Of a stretch of 64,000 bases of DNA, positions 10,572 to 22,204 are shown one piece after another (position 1 is the first letter of the stretch; every line of letters begins with the position of its first letter). This stretch comes from Sequoia sempervirens (Eukaryota; Streptophyta; Pinopsida; Cupressales; Cupressaceae): the NCBI GenBank assembly GCA_007258455.2, contig VDFB02252616.1, positions 121,122,552 to 121,186,551 on the forward strand, read 5' to 3'. A model generated the notes under the pieces. It was not told the DNA's origin. It did not search any database and saw only the letters and a list, made by a program, of their open reading frames with translations. Made by a program: the position numbers and the translations under genes.

Positions 10572-13500
10572 ATGGTTCAAACTAGATCTCAATACAAGAA
10601 GAGCATGGAAGCCAACAAAGAAACACCCGCTTCAAGTGATCTTAGTCAAACCACTCCTGAAATGAATCCCATTGGGTCTGGAAATCTCACAATTAACCTT
10701 CCAACATCATTGCAAAATCTGCAAGAGGAAAGCTAAGGAGAGGATCTTACATTTGGAATGTCTCATGAAGAAATAACTAAAATGCTCCAAAATCTAGACA
10801 ACCATAAAATCATCAACATCATGATGAGACTTAACCCTTCGTTATACCTACTTGAGCTAGCAAAATAAGGGGCCAAGTTACCTTCAGATTTTGACGTGAG
10901 TACCATAGTGGAGACATCATTTCCTCCAATCTCATCACCATTCCCATTTCATCCACACCCCCATCCCACAATATCACTCAAAACATTTTGCAAATTACAA
11001 CATCTCTTGCTCCAACTTAACCTAACATTAATAAGGGAAATTCATTTCTCAATGCTATTCAAACACACCCCCTTGTTAATAATCAAAACTTTGATGCAAA
11101 CACTGTATTGGAAAAAAACATACTCAAAAACCCATTACACAAAAATGTTCCTCTCACATTCCATCATGATCCATCATCATCATTTTTTTATGCAACACCT
11201 CAAAATTCTCTCCTCACAAATTCGCAAGAGGAAGGAGACATGTTCGGAAAAAGGGGGCATCTTCGACACCACAACATTTTCGCAAGGACTCGCACCCCTT
11301 ACATTTCCACCACTTCCAGCATTGCCATGATCATCCACACCACTCCTTGGCTTAGGGCTTCCCCCTTTACCAAGTATCGATCAAAACAACATCCCAAATA
11401 TCAACCAAAGCATTATGTCAAACGCTCAAAACTTTTCATCGACATCGCAACAACAGACAACAAACACATAAGAAATTGCAACATCATCAAACACCCCCAT
11501 AACATCGCAAAGCATGGTCTCTCAAGGGCCAATCACATCAACAACGCCACTTATCACTCAAACCACTACATCAACAATACCATCTACCACTCAAATCATT
11601 ATAATGACATCACCATTCACCACTATCATGAATGCCATTATGAATCCACCACCACCGCCACCACCACCAACTTCCACCACATCAAGTCAATACAATGCGA
11701 CATTGCAAGCTACTTTTCAAAGGGGATTCTGACAAGTGCAGAAACAAAAATCCGTACACCTAGCTACTCAACAAGCTACTCAAGCTACCCAAGCTGCACA
11801 AGCCGCCCAAGCCGCTCAAGCATTGCAAGCACAAAAGACTGCTCAACCACAAGCTCTATTGCAACAACAAGCAACACAAGCGCAAGCTTAATATTAGGCA
11901 CAACAAGCCCAATATTAAGCACAACTCCCTGCACAAAGACAAGCAGCGCAATTGCAAGCATATCAACAAGCAATAAAGCAATATCAAGAGAAGCAAGAAG
12001 TAGCAGAATTGATAGCCCAACAACAAGCGCAACAATAAGCATTGTTGGAACAACAAAAAGCACAAAAACAAGCACAAATATTAGCGTAGCAACAACAAGA
12101 TCAACAACAAGCATTGGTCATACAAAATCAGGTGGAAGCCTACCTCGCTTAGTAGAAAATACAAATACCATCAAACAACACACCAACCAACCCACCCATC
12201 CAACCCACGATTGAAACACCCCAAAAAAATTTCATCCCACCCTCTGATCCACAAAATGATGTGACGACATAAATCAGGTTGCTCTCGCAACAAGTGCTTG
12301 ATCTTCAATCAGGGAAAACAATGAAGACACCAAGCAACTTGTGTCTGTATCCATTTGATAGGAGCCTAGTGATGAAACCATTCCCCAAGGGATTCGAGAT
12401 TCCCAAATTTGACAAATATCATGGGATGGGAAACCCTGAAGATCACATCAGGGAATTCTAGGTTCATTGCATGGAAGTTGCATACAATGATACTTATCTG
12501 ATGCGGCTATTTTCTAAGAGCTTGGTAGGCCATGCTATGGAATATTTCTCTCGTCTACCTTTAGGGATTAGAACATTCCAAGAAATTATAGATGCATTCA
12601 TTAAGAACTACGGATGCAACATTGCAATGGATGTTAGTCTAGAAGAACTCCCAGCTCTTAAACAAGGGTGAATCTTTCACTTCATTCCTACAACGATGGT
12701 GATCTAAGGCCAATCAAAGCAAGTGGAACATGCCAGAAGAACAACAAGTTTGCACCATCATAGCCAACCCTGAAGGCCACTTGGAATTTCATCTCAAGGT
12801 TCAGGGCATCACCACATATGATCAATTGATCCCCAAGGTGCTCAGCATTGAAAGATCCCTTATGACTCAACCCGTGGAATCAACATCATACCTCGAACAA
12901 CAAAACAAGCACCCACCATCCAATTACAACGATGAACCTTGCATGTGGGAAAGGAATAAAAAAATTACTAATAATGGTGTCATCAATGCCAAGGTGATCA
13001 TTAGTGGTCCTCACCAAAATACACCCACATCGCAAATCCAAACACAACACCAAAACAATCATCACATAACACACCAACCACACAACAACCCGATAATCAA
13101 TAATATCAATGAGCAAAGAGGACCACCCCAATGCAAGATTTATCCCAAGCAAAAATACACCACTTTGGGGGAACCACTTGAGGACATAATGAAAAAGTTG
13201 ATAGATGAAAAACTCATTCAAGCTCCTACCTTTGAGAATTACCAAGAACCAGATGTAAAACCTCCTTGGTATAATGAGAATCAACTTTGCGAATTCCATA
13301 AAATCAAAGGCCATACCACAAACAGTTGCATGAGATTGAAAAACATCGTACAAGATCTCATCGATAAAAGAATCATAAATGTGGAACAACCTATGGTAAA
13401 TTAGGATCTTAAGATATATATGAATCTGATGTCGAATCATGGTAACAAAGGGAATAAAGATAAAGGGAAAGGTACCCACTCAAATGTAAATCATGTATAT

Positions 13501-13755
13501 GAAATAGTCATTGCCTCCCTAAATGAAGACTGCATGGTCATCACCATCAAGGGTGCCCATGCCGAAGATTGTGGAGTCACCACAAGAGGCGGCAAAGTAA
13601 CCATTGCAGGATCATCACAGCCAAACAAAGTCCCTACATCTAGATCCATTCCTAATGGCTATAATTTCCTAGATAACCTCAAGAGAACGCCAGTGGAAAT
13701 CTCCATCGTGGAGTTGCTAAAAATCTCATCTACCCATAGAAAAATCCTTGAATAA
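10572..13755 (+). pseudogene. gag of the nested gypsy element (broken)
   Basis: The likely start is ATG at 10,572 (MVQTRSQYKKS). A 1-bp loss near 10,931, absent from the second copy, shifts the frame. From about 11,500 to 12,180 it encodes long Pro, Thr and then Gln/Ala-rich runs. The capsid-like core is at 12,300-12,670, with PFPKGFEIPKFDKYHGMGNP and HAMEYFSRLP, which fits Pfam Retrotrans_gag. A knuckle-like CEFHKIKGHTTNSC at about 13,290 (C-x2-H-x4-H-x4-C) matches the form seen in Tat-type Gag. Stops at 12,459, 12,670 and elsewhere are TAG or TGA. Confidence 0.8.
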
Positions 13756-13758
13756 GCA

Positions 13759-14292
13759 TTGGCCTCATCTACTATCCCTACAGATATCAATGTGGACCAA
13801 TTCCAAGCTATGGTCAAAAATATCATTACGCCTAATCTTCTTACATTCTCTAACAAGGATTTCCCCGCTCAACCATCTCACAACTGTGCACTTCACTTGG
13901 AAGCCATAGTACATAAGAACAAAATCAAAAGATTCTTGGTGGATGGAGGTGCGGATTTGAATATCTGTTCTCTCAGCCTCATCAAGTAGTTGAAAATATC
14001 AGAAGATTCTATTGACAAAGGGAAGGGTATGACGATAAGAGTATATGATGATCAAGAAAGAGTGTCTCAAGGCATGATCAAACTCCCTATTCAAGTAGGG
14101 TTGTCTCTCATGGAAACCACTTGTCAGGTCTTGGACCTTGAATTTCCATATAACATCCTCCTAGGACGTCCATGGATCCATGCAATGAAAGCAGTAGCAT
14201 CAATTTTCCACCAATGTGTGAAATTTACACAACGGACAAGAAGTTACCATCCATGGAGATCCCGAACCTTTCTCATACTGCAAAAGTCTTGA
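13759..14292 (+). pseudogene. Aspartic protease of the nested element
   Basis: LVDGGADLNICS at about 13,938 is the active-site loop (D-G-G form, as in several Tat elements), and ILLGRPWIHAMKAVAS at about 14,157 is the conserved C-terminal motif. The order and spacing, about 75 codons apart, fit a retropepsin. One in-frame TAG at 13,987 separates the two halves, and a frameshift near 14,200 follows. In a live element it would process Gag-Pol. Confidence 0.8.
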
Positions 14293-14638
14293 AGCAAAGT
14301 ATTACAAAATCCCCCAAGTACCAAAAAATGATGAGGGCCCATCCACACAATACATTGATCCCGCCTCCCTTGCATCCACTTCTATGACAAAGACAACTAC
14401 CACTCCCACCATTCCCAACATTTTTGACATTAAGCTCATCATCCAGGATGATGGTTGTCGAAGCTATAAGCTGCCTAACAATTATTTTGTGGTAGGAGAG
14501 TTACCATAATATCCTAGATCACGGGGTCATCCACAAGAAAATCAAGCTTCCACATCACAAACGTCTCCTGAAGACTATCCTGAATTCACAAGCTGGGGAG
14601 ACCTTGGCCAGGAGGTTATTGAGGAAGATCCATCACAC

Positions 14639-14860
14639 ATGCTATATCAATATGAAAGACTAGTACCAGAATTACCAATGGATAATGGAAGCAAGGGTCT
14701 GCAAATGATGCTCGCAATGGGCTATGACAGAAATCAAAGACTAGGACAAAACGATAATTGGCTCATAATACCTATCATGCAAGAGACACGACCAATAACA
14801 AACCTTGGCCTTGGATGTACCCCTCTAATTATAACCATACGTGGCCGAAGTCCTCCAGTT
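14639..14860 (+). pseudogene. G-patch-like segment between protease and RT
   Basis: Residues 20-60 of the frame opening at 14,639 read GLQMMLAMGYDRNQRLGQ followed by a spaced PI and NLGLGC. This resembles a G-patch (MGY, spaced glycines, then a proline-isoleucine), a glycine-rich nucleic-acid-binding module also found after the protease in betaretroviruses and reported in some plant gypsy pol proteins. Several glycines of the consensus are replaced. The reading frame runs on to 15,439 with no other domain recognised. Confidence 0.5.
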
Positions 14861-15454
14861 AGAACGGTTAATAAACTTCATCAGCCAACCGCAGCAGAAC
14901 TACGATTACCAGTATCCATAGGTCGTGTTCTAGATAACTATACCTTTGATATAACCGATGTTTGTAGTAGTAGTGATGATGAGGACACCATATCTAATCT
15001 ACCTAAGATATTTGAAGATACCACTCTTTGCATGATTAGCACCATTTCCTTTGAAACATACCATCAAAATCATGAGATCCGCCTAGTATATCCCCAACTC
15101 ATCGACTATGACCAACGAAGACCACCGATTCTTGATACATTCAAAAATGATGAGGCGCTCTCAGAATTCATGGGATTGCGAGATAACATTCCAGATGGGG
15201 ATCACAAAGCAGGGTTTATAATGGAGTTGGACACACATGCCTATTATGGCGAAACGATTGAATCCTTCAGTCACAAAAGTGAGAAATTCAGAATAATATC
15301 CAAGTCCTTGAGTGAAAATCACACTGTGGCACTTTCTGACAAGAAAAAAGTAAAACGAAGGGACGCATCCAATGGTGAAAACCTCTTTGAGGAACATGAG
15401 GATGGGGGATTCAATTTTCCTTTAAGAGCTATTCATTAGGAAAAGTCAGTAGTC
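14861..15454 (+). pseudogene. Protease-RT linker of the nested pol
   Basis: The frame stays open from 14,639 to 15,439 (266 codons). The latter 190 codons show no recognised domain, only acidic stretches (SSSDDED at about 14,970) and a charged segment near 15,330. Its continuity in a decayed element suggests it belongs to the original pol frame. Confidence 0.5.
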
Positions 15455-16990
15455 TTGGCCGAAAAATGCAATCCATTCAACCTAGGAACAAAGGCAACCC
15501 CACATATCACATTCTACGCAGAATCACTACTATCAGAAGAGCAAGAACTCCTAGCAGCATTCCTAAGGGAAAGACAGATAAACTTCGCATGGAGTTATGC
15601 TGACATGCCAGGACTTGATCCAAAGACTATGGTTCACCACTTAGCAGTGTATCTAGAAGCAAAGTCTGTCAGACAAAAGCTTCCAAAAATGCACCCTTAG
15701 ATCACCTTATTGGTTAAAATGGAGCTAAAAAAGCTTCTAGATGCAGGATTCATACGACCAATAGATTATCCATAATGGGTATCAATTTTGGTACCTGTTT
15801 CAAAGTCTAATGGAGCCATTAGAATCTATATAGACTTCAAAGATTTGAACAAGGTATGTGTCCAAAAGATGACTTCTTGCTTCCCAACATCGAAATGATA
15901 GTGGACATGACAGGAGGACATGAGATGTTGTCATTAATGGACGGATTTTCAGGATACAATCAAATCATGATAGCAAAAGAGGATGAACATCAGACAACCT
16001 TCACTTGTCCATGGGGGACTTACTATTGGAACATGATTCCATTCGGCCTAAAGAACATAGGAGCAACATATCAAAGGGCCATGACATTGATATTCCATGA
16101 CATGATCCATAAGATGGTCGAAGACTATGTCGATGACATCCTAGCTAAATCCAGAAAAAGAAAAGATCACATAGCAACCCTAAGTGTTGTCTTTGACAGA
16201 CTGGAGGAATACAACGTCAAACTAAATCCCAAGAAGTGCGTCTTTGGCCTACAATCAAGTAAATTGGTAGGATACATAGTGTCCATGAGGGGTATCGAGG
16301 TGGATCCAACAAAAGTGAAAGCAATCGTTGAGATGGAAGCATAAAAAACATTAAAGCAACTGAGAGGTCTACAAGGTAGACTCCAATCTATTAGAAGATT
16401 CATAGCACAACTGGTGGAAAAACAAAACCCATACTCTCACCTACTCCACAAGGGAGTAGCGTACAAATGGGATACCAAGTGCAAAGAGGAATTTAACAAA
16501 ATCAAAGAATATCTACTAACACCACCAGTCTTAATGCCACCCATCCCAAAGAAACCATTGATCTTATACGTATCAGCAACATCAGTAGCCCTTGGAGCTC
16601 TCTTAGCTTAGCATGACGAAAATGGAACGGAAAGGGCTATCAACTATATCAGTAGGACAATGGTTGGGCATGAGCTAAACTATTCATTCATTGAGAAAGC
16701 ATGCCTCACAGTAGTGTTTGCATCACAAAAATTTAGACATTACATGTTGGCACATAAAATAAAACTCATCGCCAAAATTGATCCTCTCAAGTATCTACCA
16801 TCAAAGGAAATGCTCATAGGAAGAATGGAAAAATGGGTGATGATACTGTCAGAATACGACATTGAATATGTGGAGAGGAAAGCAATCAAGGGACAAGTCA
16901 TCGCAGACCAACTGGTAGAAGCACCTATATATTCTGAGAATCCTCTTGTCTCAGAGTTTCCAGATGAATCTATTTTTAACCTCAATGTAG
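15455..16990 (+). pseudogene. Reverse transcriptase and first RNase H of the nested element
   Basis: The pre-RT segment is at 15,455-15,700 and the palm at 15,716-16,345. Palm motif A is LMDGFSGYN (about 15,935, catalytic Asp kept), FGLKNIGATYQ follows, and YVDDI is at 16,126-16,140. The thumb and connection run on to 16,610, and the RT-linked RNase H to about 16,930 (LILYVSATSVALGALLA, FIEKACLTVVFASQKFRHYM). Stops at 15,698, 15,773, 16,342 and 16,609 and a frameshift near 15,855 break it. The catalytic triad of RT is intact, so loss of function comes from the stops. Confidence 0.88.
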
Positions 16991-17001
16991 CTGACCACTA
17001 G

Positions 17002-17372
17002 AAACTATACTTCGATGGCTCATACACGTAGCATAGATCAGGAGCTGGTGTCTTCTTCATCACCCCACAAGGGGATTGCATACCAAGGTCCTACAAACTA
17101 GAATTTCCTTGCACTAATAATATTGTGGAATACGAGGCTTTGACTATAGGTCTCAAAATAGCAGTACAATGGAATATCATAGCTCTCAAAGTGTATGGAG
17201 ACTCCCAATTGATCATAAATCAAGTGAACGATGAATACCATACCAAGGACGACAAGCTCACTCCATACAAGAAATTGGTGGAGACTCTCAAAGAATCCTT
17301 CATCGAAATCACATTTGAGCAGATTCCTAGAGCCAACAACAAAGCAGTAGATGCCATGGCAACAATTGGGTC
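17002..17372 (+). pseudogene. Second, archaeal-type RNase H of the nested element
   Basis: YFDGSYT (Asp, about 17,014), NIVEYEAL (Glu, about 17,127), YGDSQLIINQ (Asp, about 17,199) and AVDAMATI (Asp, about 17,350) give all four acidic positions. This is the extra aRNH that marks Tat-clade gypsy elements, placed between the RT-linked RNase H and integrase. A TAG at 16,999 and one at 17,029 interrupt the frame, but the key residues are intact. Confidence 0.85.
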
Positions 17373-17459
17373 CCTACTAGACATCCACAACAATGTTCCA
17401 AAATATGAATTCCTGATAGAGCAACTTCTCATGCCCACATTCGAGGTACCAGAATCAGA

Positions 17460-18749
17460 ATTCATGTGTGAAATCATTGGTCCCAGTGATCCTTGGTACC
17501 ATGAATTTTATACATACCTTCGAATAAGAGTCATACTCGTCGCCCTACCATCAAACCTAAAATGAACCTTTGTCAAAAAGGCATCCAGATTTGTCATCCT
17601 AGGTGATACCCTATATCGTAGAAGCATAGAAGGAACCCTATTACGCTGCTTAAACGCTGAGGAGGAATTTACCGCTCTAACTAAAGTACATAACAGTATC
17701 TGTGGTTCGCACTTGAGTGGAATGACCATAGCTAAGAAACTATTGAGGATGGGGTATTATTGGCCCACAATGGAAAGAGAAGCACATGATCATGCCAAAA
17801 AGTGTCTACAATGTCAACAGCATGGGGACATCATCCATGCTCCAACTCAAGAGCTTCATCCTATCATCACATCATGGCCCTTTTCGTAGTGGGGACTCAA
17901 TCTCATTGGGAAAATCACACCCACCTCATCTAATGGCCACAAATTCATCATAACCACAACTGAGTACTTTACTAAGTGGGTGGAAGCCATACCCATGACA
18001 TATATAACTGGGAAGCAGATTTCAAAGTTCATTCTAAATTATCTCATATGCCACTACGGTGTCCCACAAGCCATTATCTCAGATAATGGGACACCATTCA
18101 AGAATCAGGATGTTCGCGACTTGTGCAAGAAATTCAAAATCCAACATCACTTCTCCACCCTGTACTACCCCCAAGGCAATGGCCAAGCAAAAGCTACAAA
18201 CAAAACCATTCTGAAAATCCTCAAGAAAACAGTCAATGACACAGGTCATGACTAGCATCTGTAGCTTAATCCCACCCTCTGGGCTTATCAAACAAGCATC
18301 CACACACCCATTGGTTCCACCCCCTTCTCCCTGGTCTACGGATCAGAAGTCGTACTCGCCATTGAGATCGAGCTCCCATCCCTCAGGATATCACTGCAAA
18401 ACCTCATCACAGATGAAGAGTATCAGGTATCAAGACTAAATGAGCTAGAGCTACTGGATTAGAGATGTATAGATGCTTTGAATCATTTACAAGTCTATCA
18501 AAATAGACTCAAAAGGAGCTACAATAAGAAAATTAGAAGCAGGACGTTCCAAGTCAGAGAACTGGTCTTAAAAGAAAATTAGAAGAATGTCCCAAACCCA
18601 AGCAACAAAGGAAAATTTGAACCCAATTGGTTGGGACCGTTCGTCATAACAGCAAGTTACAAATCAGGGGCATATCAGCTATCAACACCCAAAGGGGAAC
18701 CTCTGCAAGAGCCCATGAATAACACTCATCTCAAAAAGTTTTATGCCTA
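17460..18749 (+). pseudogene. Integrase of the nested element (catalytic residues lost)
   Basis: The N-terminal zinc domain is at about 17,686-17,822 (H-x-H then CLQCQQ). The catalytic core has WGLNLIG at 17,890, where the first Asp is Asn (AAT, 17,899-17,901), ISDNGTPF with its Asp kept at 18,082-18,084, and QGNGQAKATN, where the Glu is Lys (AAA, 18,190-18,192). Both losses are G-to-A changes. The C-terminal part, with NWLGPFVI and HLKKFYA, ends at the TAA near 18,749. Several stops also occur. This integrase could not act even if expressed. Confidence 0.88.
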
Positions 18750-19386
18750 AATCTTTCAAAGTATAGAACCAAAAAAAAAAAATCAGAAAATGTCCTAAAA
18801 AAAATGGTTACTTCGACGAAAACTTGGAAAACAGGCATCTTGGTAATAACAAAAAAAGAAAAAAATCAAAAAATCCAAAAAAAATAGAAAAAGGATAAAA
18901 AATAGTAAAGAAAAAAATTGTCCTATAGTGAAAACCACTTCGGTGGCACTTTGGGCAAGTACCTTGGTGAAAACCTGGAAAATAGGTACCCTGTGTAAAT
19001 AAGGACTTCCCATCCACCAGGATCTTTACAGCTTGTTCTACATCATCCATCCATTTCACTTCCATCATCCATCATATCCATATCTCCATCTATCACTCAT
19101 CCACTCGCATCCGCACCATACCTTGGTCCTGTGTTTGTATAATGATCCCTCCTAGTACTACTTGACCCATCCTCAAGGTCAGTTTGTCCTGCCTTTATTG
19201 GAGTAGTCTATTGCATCATGCTAGGGGCATGTTCTTATCAGATCATATTCATGTATATTCTTAAAATCCTAAATATCAGAAAATCAAAAAACATCAAAAC
19301 ATCAGCAAATCCAAAAACATCAAAACATATCAAAATCCAAAACCAAGTCAAAAAGTCAGTCAAAAAGTCAAAAACACAGTTGTCTT

Positions 19387-19590
19387 GTCGAACTACGTCG
19401 TCTCTGAGCTTGAACGTAGGCAAGGTTGATCTTTGATCATCTCTGGAGACATTTAGGTCAGTCATTTAGGAGTTTTTCATAATAAGCTGACAATTCATCA
19501 TGTATATCATCATCTATAAATCAGTCAAGTCGTCAGTCAAACTACGTGGTCTCTGCATGTATAACGTAGGCAAGGCTAATCTATTGATCA
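19387..19590 (+). repeat. Two diverged copies of an ACTACGT...ACGTAGGCAAGG motif
   Basis: ACTACGTCGTCTCTG...ACGTAGGCAAGG at about 19,391 recurs as ACTACGTGGTCTCTG...ACGTAGGCAAGG at about 19,539. Each contains the inverted pair CTACGT/ACGTAG and may form a hairpin. Confidence 0.6.
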
Positions 19591-19979
19591 TCCCATGAGG
19601 CCCCTAGGATAGGTCTTTAGGTTAGTCTCTTGGTCAAAATCTCAAAAAATCCCAAAACAGTGGAAAATCAAAAAATTAAAACATTTGAAAATCTCAAAAA
19701 ATAACAAAAACAGCGTCAAAACATTGCAAAACTCCAAAAACATCCAAATATTTGAAAAAATCCATCCACCTCATCTCGCTTGCACCCGCAATAACACCAT
19801 CCATAATAAACTGATCGTCATCCTCAACCTTTGGTGAAATAGCTAGAAACAAGTCTAGCAGCTTAAAAGTACAACTCAAAAATGTCAAGTCTCAAGTCTG
19901 AGTCAGTACGTAAACAAGTTGATTCTTTGTGTCGATAGTCCATCATCCAAATAGTCCCATATCAATCATCTGATAACAT

Positions 19980-20106
19980 CATGTCCTAGGATGTATCCTT
20001 CTTACAATGGGCATTATTATCAGAAAGAACACTTTGGATAAACGAAATGATGTATCACCATCCACTAACATGTCCTAGGATGTATCCTTCCTACAATGGG
20101 CATTAT
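19980..20106 (+). repeat. Two-copy direct repeat, period 89
   Basis: CATGTCCTAGGATGTATCCT at 19,980 recurs at 20,069, with about 38 bp in common and one substitution near its end. Confidence 0.8.
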
Positions 20107-20819
20107 CTTTTGGCAATAAGTTTCAGTTCTTATCCTTAAAAACACATTCCCTTTTTGGTTAGCGGTATTGAAGAAAATCAACTTGTTTGTATACTTTATC
20201 TTTGTTTTTTGACATATCTTATCACGCTCAGTCCAAGGACCTCTCAATGATATCCGAATGAAGGATTTAGAGAGACAGGAATGGGGCAATGATCATTATG
20301 CTTTTGTCTATTGTGCTTGTTTGACATTCTTGCAAAATGACTTGGTGAATACTTGCTTTGTTAGATATGTATAGAGGATTTTTTGGATAGCTTGTTGAAT
20401 ATTGCATTGATTGGTTATACCTTTCCATGTTTTGGTCTGAGGTGTTTGAAACTTCTAAAGTGCATCCTAGCAAGGTTTTCATATGTCAGGTGTGAACATG
20501 AATACTCCTATCTATCTATCGAGTCAAAGTGCATCACACTACGTACAACACCATCCTAGTCCTTTATACCTTGATGCATCGTGCTTAGACGTGTTATCAA
20601 ACATAAGGTAAGCGACCATTTTAAAATCCAAATCCTTGATAAGAAAATCATCCATTTCTCATCATCATCTCTCATAAAGTTGGCTTGTTGGATCCTCTCG
20701 TCATCATCTAATGTCTTCTTTTCTGCACTAACACCACATCATGAATAGTTAATCATCATCACTAGTGCATCCATCCTGCATCCAAAAACCATTAGTATTT
20801 TGCATATAATCTCACATGC

Positions 20820-21095
20820 ATAATCATCATCATAATATAGATATGTTAGTCTAAGCATCTCATAAATCAACACATTTGCATAAATCACACATTTGCATAA
20901 TCACAACATATCATAATCATAATATAGATCTTTTAGTCTAAGCATCTCATAAAATCATACATTTGCGTAATCATATCATATCACATCATCCATCTCATCC
21001 ATCTCACATCATATCATCATTTAAGTTGCTTAGGATAATATAGATTTGTTATTCCAAGCATCTTAAAAACATCTCATTTGCATCATCATCCATAA
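20820..21095 (+). repeat. Three diverged tandem units around AATATAGAT...AAGCATCT
   Basis: AATATAGAT starts at 20,834, 20,921 and 21,037, each followed by a T-rich stretch, CTAAGCATCT or CCAAGCATCT, and CATTTGC. Spacing is 87 and then 116 bp. Confidence 0.7.
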
Positions 21096-21280
21096 CCATC
21101 CATTTTGAACCTCTTTATCGCGAGATCGACCCTCAAATTGAATCTTTTCGTTCGAGCTCTCAAGGGGGCAATGTACTAGTGTACTTCTTTCTGCTGGGAA
21201 AACCGAAAAAATTAGAAATTTTTTAAATTTTGATCATGGCAAGTTTATTCTTTGAACCAACGCAACAAGTGCATTGCTTC

Positions 21281-21294
21281 AAAGAGGGGAAAAA
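21281..21294 (+). promoter_or_regulatory. Polypurine tract of the nested element
   Basis: AAAGAGGGGAAAAA directly precedes the TG of the 3' LTR, the standard plus-strand primer position. Confidence 0.88.
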
Positions 21295-22199
21295 TGTAGA
21301 AACGCAAAATATGCATACATGTCAATCCAATGGTTTAATCAAATAACCTTCATTTAATCAAATCTATCATCCTTTTAGTTAAATAAATCAAACATTCATT
21401 TAATTAAATCCCAAATTCATATTTCTCCCCTTTTGATTTAAATATATCCAAATATTCAAGTCAAAGGGGTCAAACTCGCCTAATCATCATTAAGCTAATC
21501 TAATCCTAACTTAACCACCCATCACATCCTCTAGATATTCCCACTTGCACAAATAAATCAATTTATTGATTTATTAAAACCCTTATTTTCTTTCAACTTG
21601 GCATAAAAAATAGAATATTCCCTCAAGTTTGAAAATGATGACAAATTGGCTTGTCCCTTCCAAAATTGCATTAACTTCTCATTTTCATGTCCCCCTCTCA
21701 ACATTTATTTCACAAATTTGAATTTGAAATCTCCCTCTCTTTGGCACATTGGCTAAAACTTGCACATTCCTCAACCTATGACAAGTTGACTTGAGTGGCC
21801 TCTTTTCATTGGTTTACATTTAGTCCCACATTCATCCACTTGGCCAACCTCTCATCAAGAAAATCTATAAATAAAGACCTCATTATTCATCAAATCCATC
21901 TACATCTTCATGCAATGTTACTCTCTTGGTTTCAGAACTAATTTTGCTCTTCATCATAGTGGCATTGCATCATTACAGTTTTTGAGCAAGGATTGGGAAA
22001 GGGTCATTTGCACATTTGACACCAATCCAATATGGAATAGGTATATGTTATTCTTTTGAAATGTCTCTAGATTTCTCTTGTTATTTGTTGCATTTTGAAG
22101 CATTTACATGGTATTTCATAGGAGTATTTTGATAAACTTTGCATAAAACTAACTCATGTTTGAGGAATAGAGTTTTTTGCAGATTTTATAGGTACTTCA
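21295..22199 (+). repeat. 3' LTR of the nested element (905 bp)
   Basis: It starts TGTAGAAACG and ends TACTTCA, and matches 4,625-5,627 except for a deletion of about 98 bp and scattered substitutions, including AC to AA at its start. CTTTC follows at 22,200. Confidence 0.92.
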
Positions 22200-22204
22200 C
22201 TTTC
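22200..22204. repeat. Target site duplication CTTTC (right) of the nested gypsy element
   Basis: Second copy of the 5-bp target repeat (left copy 4,620-4,624). The outer RT frame resumes at 22,205. Confidence 0.93.

Larger units (their letters stand above)
18750..21280 (+). other. Repeat-rich 3' noncoding region of the nested element
   Basis: There are no credible ORFs. A-rich tracts lie at 18,770-18,920. The paired phrases GAAAACTTGG/GAAAACCTGG near 18,820 and 18,970 are typical of the 3' leader of Tat elements. Short repeats of AAAACATC fill 19,260-19,380 and 19,640-19,760. Other repeats are listed separately. Confidence 0.7.
4625..22199 (+). mobile_element. Nested Tat/Ogre-like Ty3/gypsy retrotransposon, structurally complete (17,575 bp)
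   Basis: Both LTRs begin TGTAGA and end TACTTCA, the 5' one followed by a primer-site-like sequence and the 3' one preceded by a polypurine tract, all flanked by CTTTC. Internal order is a 4.9-kb leader, gag with a long Gln/Ala-rich segment, protease, a G-patch-like stretch, RT, RNase H, a second (archaeal-type) RNase H, integrase, and a 2.5-kb repeat-rich 3' leader. The two RNase H domains after RT and the great length fit the Tat/Ogre clade. Stops and lost catalytic residues show that this copy cannot move by itself. Confidence 0.9.

Noticed and set aside
11785..12114. Minus-strand Leu/Val-rich frame resembling a membrane protein
   Set aside because: It is the complement of CAA/GCA repeats in gag, read antisense.
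11108..12214. 368-codon frame rich in Ser/Thr/His/Ile
   Set aside because: It is an out-of-frame reading of the gag Pro/Gln-rich region; the true frame gives Gln/Ala runs and joins the capsid core. The same applies to 62,490-63,665.
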